Origin: Panagrolaimus kolymaensis
Lineage: Eukaryota > Nematoda > Chromadorea > Rhabditida > Panagrolaimidae
DNA length: 64,000 bases
Assembly (NCBI GenBank): GCA_028622995.1
Contig: JAJQJQ010000008.1
Coordinates: forward strand, 3,720,001-3,784,000
Direction: 5' to 3'
Position 1 is the stretch's first letter. The number at the start of each line of letters is the position of its first letter. This document shows positions 38,701 to 52,000 of this stretch, piece by piece. The position numbers and the translations under genes are program-made. The notes beneath the pieces are model-generated. The model searched no databases, was not told where the DNA came from, and saw only the letters and a list, made by a program, of their open reading frames with translations.

Positions 38701-39292
38701 TTTTTATTTTGGATTGGAATCTATGCCATCCTTTTCTCTTCGAGGAGAAATAAATATTTTTGCTTTTAATAAAGCATCTTCAGTTGCTAAAAATTCTGTA
38801 AAAAAACTTTCAAACACAAGTTTGATATTTTTAAATTTTTATTTTGGTTTGGAAACTATGCCACCATTTTCTCTTCGAGGAAAAATAAATGTTTTTGGCT
38901 TTTAATAAAGCATCATCAGTTGCTAAAAATTCAGATGAAAAACTTTCAAACACAAGTTTGATATTTTTAAATTTTTATTTTGGATTCGAAACTATGCCAC
39001 CCTTTTCTCTTCGAGAAGAAATAAATGTTTTTGGCTTTTAATAAAGCATCTTCAGTTGTTAAAAATACAGATGAAAAACATTCAAACACAAGTTTGATAT
39101 TTTTAAATTTTTATTTTGGTTTGGAAACTATGCCACCATTTTCTCTTCGAGGAGAAATAAATGTTTTTGGCTTTTAATAAAGCATCATCAGTTGCTAAAA
39201 ATTCAGATGAAAAACTTTCAAACACAAGTTTGATATTTTTAAATTTTTATTTTGGATTGGAATCTATGCCATCCTTTTCTCTTCGAGGAGAA
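32740..39292 (+). repeat. 3262-bp tandem duplication (24 monomers)
   Basis: About 32740-36001 recurs at 36002-39263, with the match running on to about 39292. Shared details include the rare CTTTCAAAAACAAG (33925 and 37187 areas), ACAAATATGAT units, CATTTTTTCTTCGAGG units and the paired frames at 34949/38211 and 35356/38618. Differences seen: TTTGGTAAC near 33006 against TTTGGAAAC, and AATACAGATGAAAAACATT near 35260 against AATTCTGTAAAAAAACTTT. It is among the largest duplicated units visible here. Confidence 0.85.
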
Positions 39293-40803
39293 ATAAATAT
39301 TTTTGCTTTTAATAAAGCATCTTCAGTTGCTAAAAATTCTGTAAAAAAACTTTCAAACACAAGTTTGATATTTTTAAATTTTTATTTTGGTTTGGAAACT
39401 ATGCCACCATTTTCTCTTCGAGGAAAAATAAATGTTTTTGGCTTTTAATAAAGCATCATCAGTTGCTAAAAATTCAGATGAAAAACTTTCAAACACAAGT
39501 TTGATATTTTTAAATTTTTATTTTGGATTGGAATCTATGCCATCCTTTTCTCTTCGAGGAGAAATAAATATTTTTGCTTTTAATAAAGCATCTTCAGTTG
39601 TTAAAAATACAGATGAAAAACATTCAAACACAAGTTTGATATTTTTAAATTTTTATTTTGGTTTGGAAACTATGCCACCATTTTCTCTTCGAGGAGAAAT
39701 AAATGTTTTTGGCTTTTAATAAAGCATCATCAGTTGCTAAAAATTCAGATGAAAAACTTTCAAACACAAGTTTGATATTTTTAAATTTTTATTTTGGATT
39801 GGAATCTATGCCATCCTTTTCTCTTCGAGGAGAAATAAATATTTTTGCTTTTAATAAAGCATCTTCAGTTGCTAAAAATTCTGTAAAAAAACTTTCAAAC
39901 ACAAGTTTGATATTTTTAAATTTTTATTTTGGTTTGGAAACTATGCCACCATTTTCTCTTCGAGGAGAAATAAATGTTTTTGGCTTTTAATAAAGCATCA
40001 TCAGTTGCTAAAAATTCAGATGAAAAACTTTCAAACACAAGTTTGATATTTTTAAATTTTTATTTTGGATTGGAATCTATGCCATCCTTTTCTCTTCGAG
40101 GAGAAATAAATATTTTTGCTTTTAATAAAGCATCTTCAGTTGCTAAAAATTCTGTAAAAAAACTTTCAAACACAAGTTTGATATTTTTAAATTTTTATTT
40201 TGGTTTGGAAACTATGCCACCATTTTCTCTTCGAGGAAAAATAAATGTTTTTGGCTTTTAATAAAGCATCATCAGTTGCTAAAAATTCAGATGAAAAACT
40301 TTCAAACACAAGTTTGATATTTTTAAATTTTTATTTTGGATTGGAATCTATGCCATCCTTTTCTCTTCGAGGAGAAATAAATATTTTTGCTTTTAATAAA
40401 GCATCTTCAGTTGTTAAAAATACAGATGAAAAACATTCAAACACAAGTTTGATATTTTTAAATTTTTATTTTGGTTTGGAAACTATGCCACCATTTTCTC
40501 TTCGAGGAGAAATAAATGTTTTTGGCTTTTAATAAAGCATCATCAGTTGCTAAAAATTCAGATGAAAAACTTTCAAACACAAGTTTGATATTTTTAAATT
40601 TTTATTTTGGATTGGAATCTATGCCATCCTTTTCTCTTCGAGGAGAAATAAATATTTTTGCTTTTAATAAAGCATCTTCAGTTGCTAAAAATTCTGTAAA
40701 AAAACTTTCAAACACAAGTTTTATATTTTTAAATTTTTATTTTGGATTCGAAACTATGCCACCCTTTTCTCTTCGAGAAGAAATAAATGTTTTTGGCTTT
40801 TAA
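39161..40803 (+). repeat. 271-bp dimer, six copies, nested in an 813-bp repeat
   Basis: Units starting at 39161, 39432, 39703, 39974, 40245 and 40516 follow at exactly 271 bp (136 + 135). Types repeat with period three: 39161 matches 39974 (both with CGAGGAAAAATAAAT) and 39432 matches 40245 (both with GTTAAAAATACAGATG). This gives an 813-bp second-order repeat. GGATTGGAATCTATGCC is the local marker. Confidence 0.85.
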
Positions 40804-42143
40804 TAAAGCATCTTCAGTTGTTAAAAATACAGATGAAAAACATTCAAACACAAGTTTGATATTTTTAAATTTTTATTTTGGTTTGGAAACTATGCCACCA
40901 TTTTCTCTTCGAGGAGAAATAAATGTTTTTGGCTTTTAATAAAGCATCATCAGTTGCTAAAAATTCAGATGAAAAACTTTCAAACACAAGTTTGATATTT
41001 TTAAATTTTTATTTTGGATTGGAATCTATGCCATCCTTTTCTCTTCGAGGAGAAATAAATGTTTTTGGCTTTTAATAAAGCATCATCAGTTGCTAAAAAT
41101 TCAGATGAAAAACTTTCAAACACAAGTTTGATATTTTTAAATTTTTATTTTGGATTCGAAACTATGCCACCCTTTTCTCTTCGAGAAGAAATAAATGTTT
41201 TTGGCTTTTAATAAAGCATCTTCAGTTGTTAAAAATACAGATGAAAAACATTCAAACACAAGTTTGATATTTTTAAATTTTTATTTTGGTTTGGAAACTA
41301 TGCCACCATTTTCTCTTCGAGGAGAAATAAATATTTTTGCTTTTAATAAAGCATCTTCAGTTGCTAAAAATTCAGATGAAAAACTTTCAAACACAAGTTT
41401 GATATTTTTAAATTTTTATTTTGGATTGGAATCTATGCCATCCTTTTCTCTTCGAGGAGAAATAAATATTTTTGCTTTTAATAAAGCATCTTCAGTTGCT
41501 AAAAATTCTGTAAAAAAACTTTCAAACACAAGTTTGATATTTTTAAATTTTTATTTTGGTTTGGAAACTATGCCACCATTTTCTCTTCGAGGAAAAATAA
41601 ATGTTTTTGGCTTTTAATAAAGCATCATCAGTTGCTAAAAATTCAGATGAAAAACTTTCAAACACAAGTTTGATATTTTTAAATTTTTATTTTGGATTCG
41701 AAACTATGCCACCCTTTTCTCTTCGAGAAGAAATAAATGTTTTTGGCTTTTAATAAAGCATCTTCAGTTGTTAAAAATACAGATGAAAAACATTCAAACA
41801 CAAGTTTGATATTTTTAAATTTTTATTTTGGTTTGGAAACTATGCCACCATTTTCTCTTCGAGGAGAAATAAATGTTTTTGGCTTTTAATAAAGCATCAT
41901 CAGTTGCTAAAAATTCAGATGAAAAACTTTCAAACACAAGTTTGATATTTTTAAATTTTTATTTTGGATTGGAATCTATGCCATCCTTTTCTCTTCGAGG
42001 AGAAATAAATATTTTTGCTTTTAATAAAGCATCTTCAGTTGCTAAAAATTCTGTAAAAAAACTTTCAAACATAAGTTTGATATTTTTAAATTTTTATTTT
42101 GGTTTGGAAACTATGCCACCCTTTTCTCTTCGAGGAGAAATAA

Positions 42144-42838
42144 ATGTTTTTGGCTTTTAATAAAGCATCTTCAGTTGTTAAAAATTCAGATGAAAAACAT
42201 TCAAAGACAAGTTTGATATTTTTAAATTTTTATTTTGGATTCGAAACTATGCCACCCTTTTCTCTTCGAGAAGAAATAAATATTTTTGATTTTAATAAAG
42301 CATCTTCAGTTGCTAAAAATTCTGTAAAAAAACTTTCAAACACAAGTTTGATATTTTTAAATTTTTATTTTGGTTTGGAAACTATGCCACCCTTTTCTCT
42401 TCGAGGAGAAATAAATGTTTTTGGCTTTTAATAAAGCATCTTCAGTTGTTAAAAATACAGATGAAAAACATTCAAACACAAGTTTGATATTTTTAAATTT
42501 TTATTTGGGATTCGAAACTATGCCACCATTTTCTCTTCGAGGAGAAATAAATGTTTTTGGCTTTTAATAAAGCATCTTCAGTTGTTAAAAATTCAGATGA
42601 AAAACATTCAAAGACAAGTTTGATATTTTTAAATTTTTATTTTGGATTCGAAACTATGCCACCCTTTTCTCTTCGAGAAGAAATAAATATTTTTGATTTT
42701 AATAAAGCATCTTCAGTTGCTAAAAATTCTGTAAAAAAACTTTCAAACACAAGTTTGATATTTTTAAATTTTTATTTGAGATTCGAAACTATGCCACCAT
42801 TTTCTCTTCGAGGAGAAATAAATGTTTTTGGCTTTTAA
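42144..42838 (+). repeat. 407-bp tandem duplication with AAAGACAAG marker
   Basis: The segment at 42144 recurs at 42551 (three monomers). Both copies carry the private changes CATTCAAAGACAAG and ATTTTTGATTTTAATAAAG. The second copy also has TTTATTTGAGATTCG, not seen in the first. Confidence 0.8.
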
Positions 42839-43035
42839 TAAAGCATCTTCAGTTGTTAAAAATTCAGATGAAAAACATTCAAACACAAGTTTGATATTTT
42901 TAAATTTTTATTTGGGATTCGAAACTATGCCACCATTTTCTCTTCGAGGAGAAATAAATGTTTTTGGCTTTTAATAAAGCATCTTCAGTTGTTAAAAATT
43001 CAGATGAAAAACATTCAAACACAAGTTTGATATTT

Positions 43036-46000
43036 TTAAATTTTTATTTTGGATTCGAAATTATGCCACCATTTTCTCTTCGAGGAGAAATAAATGTTTT
43101 TGGCTTTTAATAAAGCATCTTCAGTTGTTAAAAATTCAGATGAAAAACATTCAAACACAAGTTTTGAATTAAAATAATATTTCTTTTGTTTTGAAACTAT
43201 GCCACCATTTTCTCTTCGAGGAGAAATAAATGTTTTTGTATATTTATAAAGCATCTTCGGTTGCTAAAAATTCAGATGAAAAACTTTCAAACACAAGTTT
43301 GATATTTTTAAATTTTTATTTGGGATTCGAAACTATGCCACCATTTTCTCTTCGAGGAGAAATAAATATTTTTGCTTTTAATAAAGCATCTTCAGTTGCT
43401 AAAAATTCTGTAAAAAAACTTTCAAACACAAGTTTGATATTTTTAAATTTTTATTTTGGATTCGAAACTATGCCACCCTTTTCTCTTCGAGAAGAAATAA
43501 ATGTTTTTGGCTTTTAATAAAGCATCTTCAGTTGTTAAAAATTCAGATGAAAAACATTCAAACACAAGTTTGATATTTTTAAATTTTTATTTTGGATTCG
43601 AAATTATGCCACCATTTTCTCTTCGAGGAGAAATAAATGTTTTTGGCTTTTAATAAAGCATCTTCAGTTGTTAAAAATTCAGATGAAAAACATTCAAACA
43701 CAAGTTTTGAATTAAAATAATATTTCTTTTGTTTTGAAACTATGCCACCATTTTCTCTTCGAGGAGAAATAAATGTTTTTGTATATTTATAAAGCATCTT
43801 CGGTTGCTAAAAATTCAGATGAAAAACTTTCAAACACAAGTTTGATATTTTTAAATTTTTATTTGGGATTCGAAACTATGCCACCATTTTCTCTTCGAGG
43901 AGAAATAAATATTTTTGCTTTTAATAAAGCATCTTCAGTTGCTAAAAATTCTGTAAAAAAACTTTCAAACACAAGTTTGATATTTTTAAATTTTTATTTT
44001 GGATTCGAAACTATGCCACCCTTTTCTCTTCGAGAAGAAATAAATGTTTTTGGCTTTTAATAAAGCATCTTCAGTTGTTAAAAATTCAGATGAAAAACAT
44101 TCAAACACAAGTTTGATATTTTTAAATTTTTATTTTGGATTCGAAATTATGCCACCATTTTCTCTTCGAGGAGAAATAAATGTTTTTGGCTTTTAATAAA
44201 GCATCTTCAGTTGTTAAAAATTCAGATGAAAAACATTCAAACACAAGTTTTGAATTAAAATAATATTTCTTTTGTTTTGAAACTATGCCACCATTTTCTC
44301 TTCGAGGAGAAATAAATATTTTTGCTTTTAATAAAGAATCTTCAGTTGCTAAAAATTCTGTAAAAAAACTTTCAAACACAAGTTTGATATTTTTAAATTT
44401 TTATTTTGGATTCGAAACTATGCCACCCTTTTCTCTTCGAGAAGAAATAAATGTTTTTGGCTTTTAATAAAGCATCTTCAGTTGTTAAAAATTCAGATGA
44501 AAAACATTCAAACACAAGTTTGATATTTTTAAATTTTTATTTTGGATTAGAAACTATGCCATCTTTTTCTCTTCGAGGAGAAATAAATGTTTTTGTATAT
44601 TTATAAAGCATCTTCGGTTGCTAAAAATTCAGATGAAAAACTTTCAAACACAAGTTTGATATTTTTAAATTTTTATTTGGGATTCGAAACTATGCTACCA
44701 TTTTCTCTTCGAGGAGAAATAAATATTTTTGCTTTTAATAAAGCATCTTCAGTTGCTAAAAATTCTGTAAAAAAACTTTCAAACTCAAGTTTTGAATTAA
44801 AATAATATTTCTTTTGTTTTGAAACTATGCCACCATTTTCTCTTCGAGGAGAAATAAATGTTTTTGGCTTTTAATAAAGCATCTTCAGTTGTTAAAAATT
44901 CAGATGAAAAACATTCAAACACAAGTTTGATATTTTTAAATTTTTATTTTGGATTCGAAACTATGCCACCCTTTTCTCTTCGAGAAGAAATAAATGTTTT
45001 TGGCTTTTAATAAAGCATCTTCAGTTGTTAAAAATTCAGATGAAAAACATTCAAACACAAGTTTGATATTTTTAAATTTTTATTTTGGATTCGAAATTAT
45101 GCCACCATTTTCTCTTCGAGGAGAAATAAATGTTTTTGGCTTTTAATAAAGCATCTTCAGTTGTTAAAAATTCAGATGAAAAACATTCAAACACAAGTTT
45201 TGAATTAAAATAATATTTCTTTTGTTTTGAAACTATGCCACCATTTTCTCTTCGAGGAGAAATAAATATTTTTGCTTTTAATAAAGCATCTTCAGTTGCT
45301 AAAAATTCTGTAAAAAAACTTTCAAACACAAGTTTGATATTTTTAAATTTTTATTTTGGATTCGAAACTATGCCACCCTTTTCTCTTCGAGAAGAAATAA
45401 ATGTTTTTGGCTTTTAATAAAGCATCTTCAGTTGTTAAAAATTCAGATGAAAAACATTCAAACACAAGTTTGATATTTTTAAATTTTTATTTTGGATTAG
45501 AAACTATGCCATCTTTTTCTCTTCGAGGAGAAATAAATGTTTTTGTATATTTATAAAGCATCTTCGGTTGCTAAAAATTCAGATGAAAAACTTTCAAACA
45601 CAAGTTTGATATTTTTAAATTTTTATTTGGGATTCGAAACTATGCCACCATTTTCTCTTCGAGGAGAAATAAATATTTTTGATTTTAATAAAGCATCTTC
45701 AGTTGCTAAAAATTCTGTAAAAAAACTTTCAAACTCAAGTTTTGAATTAAAATAATATTTCTTTTGTTTTGAAACTATGCCACCATTTTCTCTTCGAGGA
45801 GAAATAAATGTTTTTGGCTTTTAATAAAGCATCTTCAGTTGTTAAAAATTCAGATGAAAAACATTCAAACACAAGTTTGATATTTTTAAATTTTTATTTT
45901 GGATTAGAAACTATGCCATCTTTTTCTCTTCGAGGAGAAATAAATATTTTTGCTTTTAATAAAGCATCTTCAGTTGCTAAAAATTCTGTAAAAAAACTTT

Positions 46001-46704
46001 CAAACACAAGTTTGATATTTTTAAATTTTTATTTTGGATTCGAAACTATGCCACCCTTTTCTCTTCGAGAAGAAATAAATGTTTTTGGCTTTTAATAAAG
46101 CATCTTCAGTTGTTAAAAATTCAGATGAAAAACATTCAAACACAAGTTTGATATTTTTAAATTTTTATTTTGGATTAGAAACTATGCCATCTTTTTCTCT
46201 TCGAGGAGAAATAAATATTTTTGCTTTTAATAAAGCATCTTCAGTTGCTAAAAATTCTGTAAAAAAACTTTCAAACACAAGTTTGATATTTTTAAATTTT
46301 TATTTTGGATTCGAAACTATGCCACCCTTTTCTCTTCGAGAAGAAATAAATGTTTTTGGCTTTTAATAAAGCATCTTCAGTTGTTAAAAATTCAGATGAA
46401 AAACATTCAAACACAAGTTTGATATTTTTAAATTTTTATTTTGGATTAGAAACTATGCCATCTTTTTCTCTTCGAGGAGAAATAAATGTTTTTGTATATT
46501 TATAAAGCATCTTCGGTTGCTAAAAATTCAGATGAAAAACTTTCAAACACAAGTTTGATATTTTTAAATTTTTATTTGGGATTCGAAACTATGCCACCAT
46601 TTTCTCTTCGAGGAGAAATAAATATTTTTGCTTTTAATAAAGCATCTTCAGTTGCTAAAAATTCTGTAAAAAAACTTTCAAACTCAAGTTTTGAATTAAA
46701 ATAA
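43036..46704 (+). repeat. Nested 543-bp and 950-bp repeats
   Basis: GATTCGAAATTATGCC units start the same four-monomer pattern at 43036, 43579 and 44122 (543 bp apart). A seven-monomer pattern is repeated at 44122/45072, 44587/45537 and 45537/46486 (949-950 bp). Private changes such as AATAAAGAATC (44335) and ATGCTACCA (44694) mark single copies. Confidence 0.8.
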
Positions 46705-49065
46705 TATTTCTTTTGTTTTGAAACTATGCCACCATTTTCTCTTCGAGGAGAAATAAATGTTTTTGGCTTTTAATAAAGCATCTTCAGTTGTTAAAAATTC
46801 AGATGAAAAACATTCAAACACAAGTTTGATATTTTTAAATTTTTATTTTGGATTCGAAACTATGCCACCCTTTTCTCTTCGAGAAGAAATAAATGTTTTT
46901 GGCTTTTAATAAAGCATCTTCAGTTGTTAAAAATTCAGATGAAAAACATTCAAACACAAGTTTGATATTTTTAAATTTTTATTTTGGATTAGAAACTATG
47001 CCATCTTTTTCTCTTCGAGGAGAAATAAATATTTTTGCTTTTAATAAAGCATCTTCAGTTGCTAAAAATTCTGTAAAAAAACTTTCAAACTCAAGTTTTG
47101 AATTAAAATAATATTTCTTTTGTTTTGAAACTATGCCACCATTTTCTCTTCGAGGAGAAATAAATGTTTTTGGCTTTTAATAAAGCATCTTCAGTTGTTA
47201 AAAATTCAGATGAAAAACATTCAAACACAAGTTTGATATTTTTAAATTTTTATTTTGGATTAGAAACTATGCCATCTTTTTCTCTTCGAGGAGAAATAAA
47301 TGTTTTTGTATATTTATAAAGCATCTTCGGTTGCTAAAAATTCAGATGAAAAACTTTCAAACACAAGTTTGATATTTTTAAATTTTTATTTTGGATTCGA
47401 AATTATGCCACCATTTTCTCTTCGAGGAGAAATAAATGTTTTTGGCTTTTAATAAAGCATCTTCAGTTGTTAAAAATTCAGATGAAAAACATTCAAACAC
47501 AAGTTTGATATTTTTAAATTTTTATTTTGGATTCGAAATTATGCCACCATTTTCTCTTCGAGGAGAAATAAATGTTTTTGGCTTTTAATAAAGCATCTTC
47601 AGTTGTTAAAAATTCAGATGAAAAACATTCAAACACAAGTTTTGAATTAAAATAATATTTCTTTTGTTTTGAAACTATGCCACCATTTTCTCTTCGAGGA
47701 GAAATAAATGTTTTTGTATATTTATAAAGCATCTTCGGTTGCTAAAAATTCAGATGAAAAACTTTCAAACACAAGTTTGATATTTTTAAATTTTTATTTT
47801 GGTTTGGAAACTATGCCACCATTTTCTCTTCGAGGAGAAATAAATATTTTTGCTTTTAATAAAGCATCTTCAGTTGCTAAAAATTCTGTAAAAAAACTTT
47901 CAAACACAAGTTTGATATTTTTATATTTTTATTTGGGATTCGAAACTATGCCACCATTTTCTCTTCGAGGAGAAATAAATGTTTTTGGCTTTTAATAAAG
48001 CATCTTCAGTTGTTAAAAATTCAGATGAAAAACATTCAAACACAAGTTTGATATTTTTAAATTTTTATTTTGGATTCGAAACTATGCCACCCTTTTCTCT
48101 TCGAGAAGAAATAAATGTTTTTGGCTTTTAATAAAGCATCTTCAGTTGTTAAAAATTCAGATGAAAAACATTCAAACACAAGTTTTGAATTAAAATAATA
48201 TTTCTTTTGTTTTGAAACTATGCCACCATTTTCTCTTCGAGGAGAAATAAATGTTTTTGTATATTTATAAAGCATCTTCGGTTGCTAAAAATTCAGATGA
48301 AAAACTTTCAAACACAAGTTTGATATTTTTAAATTTTTATTTTGGTTTGGAAACTATGCCACCATTTTCTCTTCGAGGAGAAATAAATGTTTTTGGCTTT
48401 TAATAAAGCATCTTCAGTTGTTAAAAATTCAGATGAAAAACATTCAAACACAAGTTTGATATTTTTAAATTTTTATTTTGGATTCGAAACTATGCCACCC
48501 TTTTCTCTTCGAGAAGAAATAAATGTTTTTGGCTTTTAATAAAGCATCTTCAGTTGTTAAAAATTCAGATGAAAAACATTCAAACACAAGTTTTGAATTA
48601 AAATAATATTTCTTTTGTTTTGAAACTATGCCACCATTTTCTCTTCGAGGAGAAATAAATGTTTTTGTATATTTATAAAGCATCTTCAGTTGTTAAAAAT
48701 TCAGATGAAAAACATTCAAACACAAGTTTGATATTTTTAAATTTTTATTTGGGATTCGAAACTATGCCACCATTTTCTCTTCGAGGAGAAATAAATATTT
48801 TTGCTTTTAATAAAGCATCTTCAGTTGCTAAAAATTCTGTAAAAAAACTTTCAAACACAAGTTTGATATTTTTAAATTTTTATTTTGGATTCGAAACTAT
48901 GCCACCCTTTTCTCTTCGAGAAGAAATAAATGTTTTTGGCTTTTAATAAAGCATCTTCAGTTGTTAAAAATTCAGATGAAAAACATTCAAACACAAGTTT
49001 GATATTTTTAAATTTTTATTTTGGATTAGAAACTATGCCATCTTTTTCTCTTCGAGGAGAAATAA

Positions 49066-52000
49066 ATGTTTTTGTATATTTATAAAGCATCTTCGGTTGC
49101 TAAAAATTCAGATGAAAAACTTTCAAACACAAGTTTGATATTTTTAAATTTTTATTTGGGATTCGAAACTATGCCACCATTTTCTCTTCGAGGAGAAATA
49201 AATATTTTTGCTTTTAATAAAGCATCTTCAGTTGCTAAAAATTCTGTAAAAAAACTTTCAAACTCAAGTTTTGAATTAAAATAATATTTCTTTTGTTTTG
49301 AAACTATGCCACCATTTTCTCTTCGAGGAGAAATAAATGTTTTTGGCTTTTAATAAAGCATCTTCAGTTGTTAAAAATTCAGATGAAAAACATTCAAACA
49401 CAAGTTTGATATTTTTAAATTTTTATTTTGGATTCGAAACTATGCCACCCTTTTCTCTTCGAGAAGAAATAAATGTTTTTGGCTTTTAATAAAGCATCTT
49501 CAGTTGTTAAAAATTCAGATGAAAAACATTCAAACACAAGTATGATATTTTTAAATTTTTATTTTGGATTAGAAACTATGCCACCATTTTCTCTTCGAGG
49601 AGAAATAAATGTTTTTGGCTTTTAATAAAGCATCTTCAGTTGTTAAAAATTCAGATGAAAAACATTCAAACACAAGTATGATATTTTTAAATTTTTATTT
49701 TGGATTAGAAACTATGCCATCTTTTTCTCTTCGAGGAGAAATAAATGTTTTTGTATATTTATAAAGCATCTTCGGTTGCTAAAAATTCAGATGAAAAACT
49801 TTCAAACACAAGTTTGATATTTTTATATTTTTATTAGGGATTCGAAACTATGCCACCATTTTCTCTTCGAGGAGAAATAAATGTTTTTGGCTTTTAATAA
49901 AGCATCTTCAGTTGTTAAAAATTCAGATGAAAAACATTCAAACACAAGTTTGATATTTTTAAATTTTTATTTGGGATTCGAAACTATGCCACCATTTTCT
50001 CTTCGAGGAGAAATAAATGTTTTTGGCTTTTAATAAAGCATCTTCAGTTGTTAAAAATTCAGATGAAAAACATTCAAACACAAGTTTGATATTTTTAAAT
50101 TTTTATTTTGGATTAGAAACTATGCCATCTTTTTCTCTTCGAGGAGAAATAAATGTTTTTGTATATTTATAAAGCATCTTCGGTTGCTAAAAATTCAGAT
50201 GAAAAACTTTCAAACACAAGTTTGATATTTTTAAATTTTTATTTGGGATTCGAAACTATGCCACCATTTTCTCTTCGAGGAGAAATAAATATTTTTGCTT
50301 TTAATAAAGCATCTTCAGTTGCTAAAAATTCTGTAAAAAAACTTTCAAACTCAAGTTTTGAATTAAAATAATATTTCTTTTGTTTTGAAACTATGCCACC
50401 ATTTTCTCTTCGAGGAGAAATAAATGTTTTTGGCTTTTAATAAAGCATCTTCAGTTGTTAAAAATTCAGATGAAAAACATTCAAACACAAGTTTGATATT
50501 TTTAAATTTTTATTTTGGATTCGAAACTATGCCACCCTTTTCTCTTCGAGAAGAAATAAATGTTTTTGGCTTTTAATAAAGCATCTTCAGTTGTTAAAAA
50601 TTCAGATGAAAAACATTCAAACACAAGTATGATATTTTTAAATTTTTATTTTGGATTAGAAACTATGCCACCATTTTCTCTTCGAGGAGAAATAAATGTT
50701 TTTGGCTTTTAATAAAGCATCTTCAGTTGTTAAAAATTCAGATGAAAAACATTCAAACACAAGTATGATATTTTTAAATTTTTATTTTGGATTAGAAACT
50801 ATGCCATCTTTTTCTCTTCGAGGAGAAATAAATGTTTTTGTATATTTATAAAGCATCTTCGGTTGCTAAAAATTCAGATGAAAAACTTTCAAACACAAGT
50901 TTGATATTTTTATATTTTTATTAGGGATTCGAAACTATGCCACCATTTTCTCTTCGAGGAGAAATAAATGTTTTTGGCTTTTAATAAAGCATCTTCAGTT
51001 GTTAAAAATTCAGATGAAAAACATTCAAACACAAGTTTGATATTTTTAAATTTTTATTTGGGATTCGAAACTATGCCACCATTTTCTCTTCGAGGAGAAA
51101 TAAATGTTTTTGGCTTTTAATAAAGCATCTTCAGTTGTTAAAAATTCAGATGAAAAACATTCAAACACAAGTTTTGAATTAAAATAATATTTCTTTTGTT
51201 TTGAAACTATGCCACCATTTTCTCTTCGAGGAGAAATAAATGTTTTTGTATATTTATAAAGCATCTTCGGTTGCTAAAAATTCAGATGAAAAACTTTCAA
51301 ACACAAGTTTGATATTTTTAAATTTTTATTTTGGTTTGGAAACTATGCCACCATTTTCTCTTCGAGGAGAAATAAATATTTTTGCTTTTAATAAAGCATC
51401 TTCAGTTGCTAAAAATTCTGTAAAAAAACTTTCAAACACAAGTTTGATATTTTTATATTTTTATTTGGGATTCGAAACTATGCCACCATTTTCTCTTCGA
51501 GGAGAAATAAATGTTTTTGGCTTTTAATAAAGCATCTTCAGTTGTTAAAAATTCAGATGAAAAACATTCAAACACAAGTTTGATATTTTTAAATTTTTAT
51601 TTTGGATTCGAAACTATGCCACCCTTTTCTCTTCGAGAAGAAATAAATGTTTTTGGCTTTTAATAAAGCATCTTCAGTAGTTAAAAATTCTGTAGAAAAA
51701 CTTTCAAACACAAGTTTGATATTTTTAAATTTTTATTTTGGATTCGAAACTATGCCACCCTTTTCTCTTCGAGAAGAAATAAATGTTTTTGGCTTTTAAT
51801 AAAGCATCTTCAGTTGTTAAAAATTCAGATGAAAAACATTCAAACACAAGTTTGATATTTTTAAATTTTTATTTTGGTTTAGAAATTATGCCACCATTTT
51901 CTCTTCGAGGAGAAATAAATGTTTTTGGCTTTTAATAAAGCATCTTCAGTTGTTAAAAATTCAGATGAAAAACATTCAAACACAAGTTTGATATTTTTAA

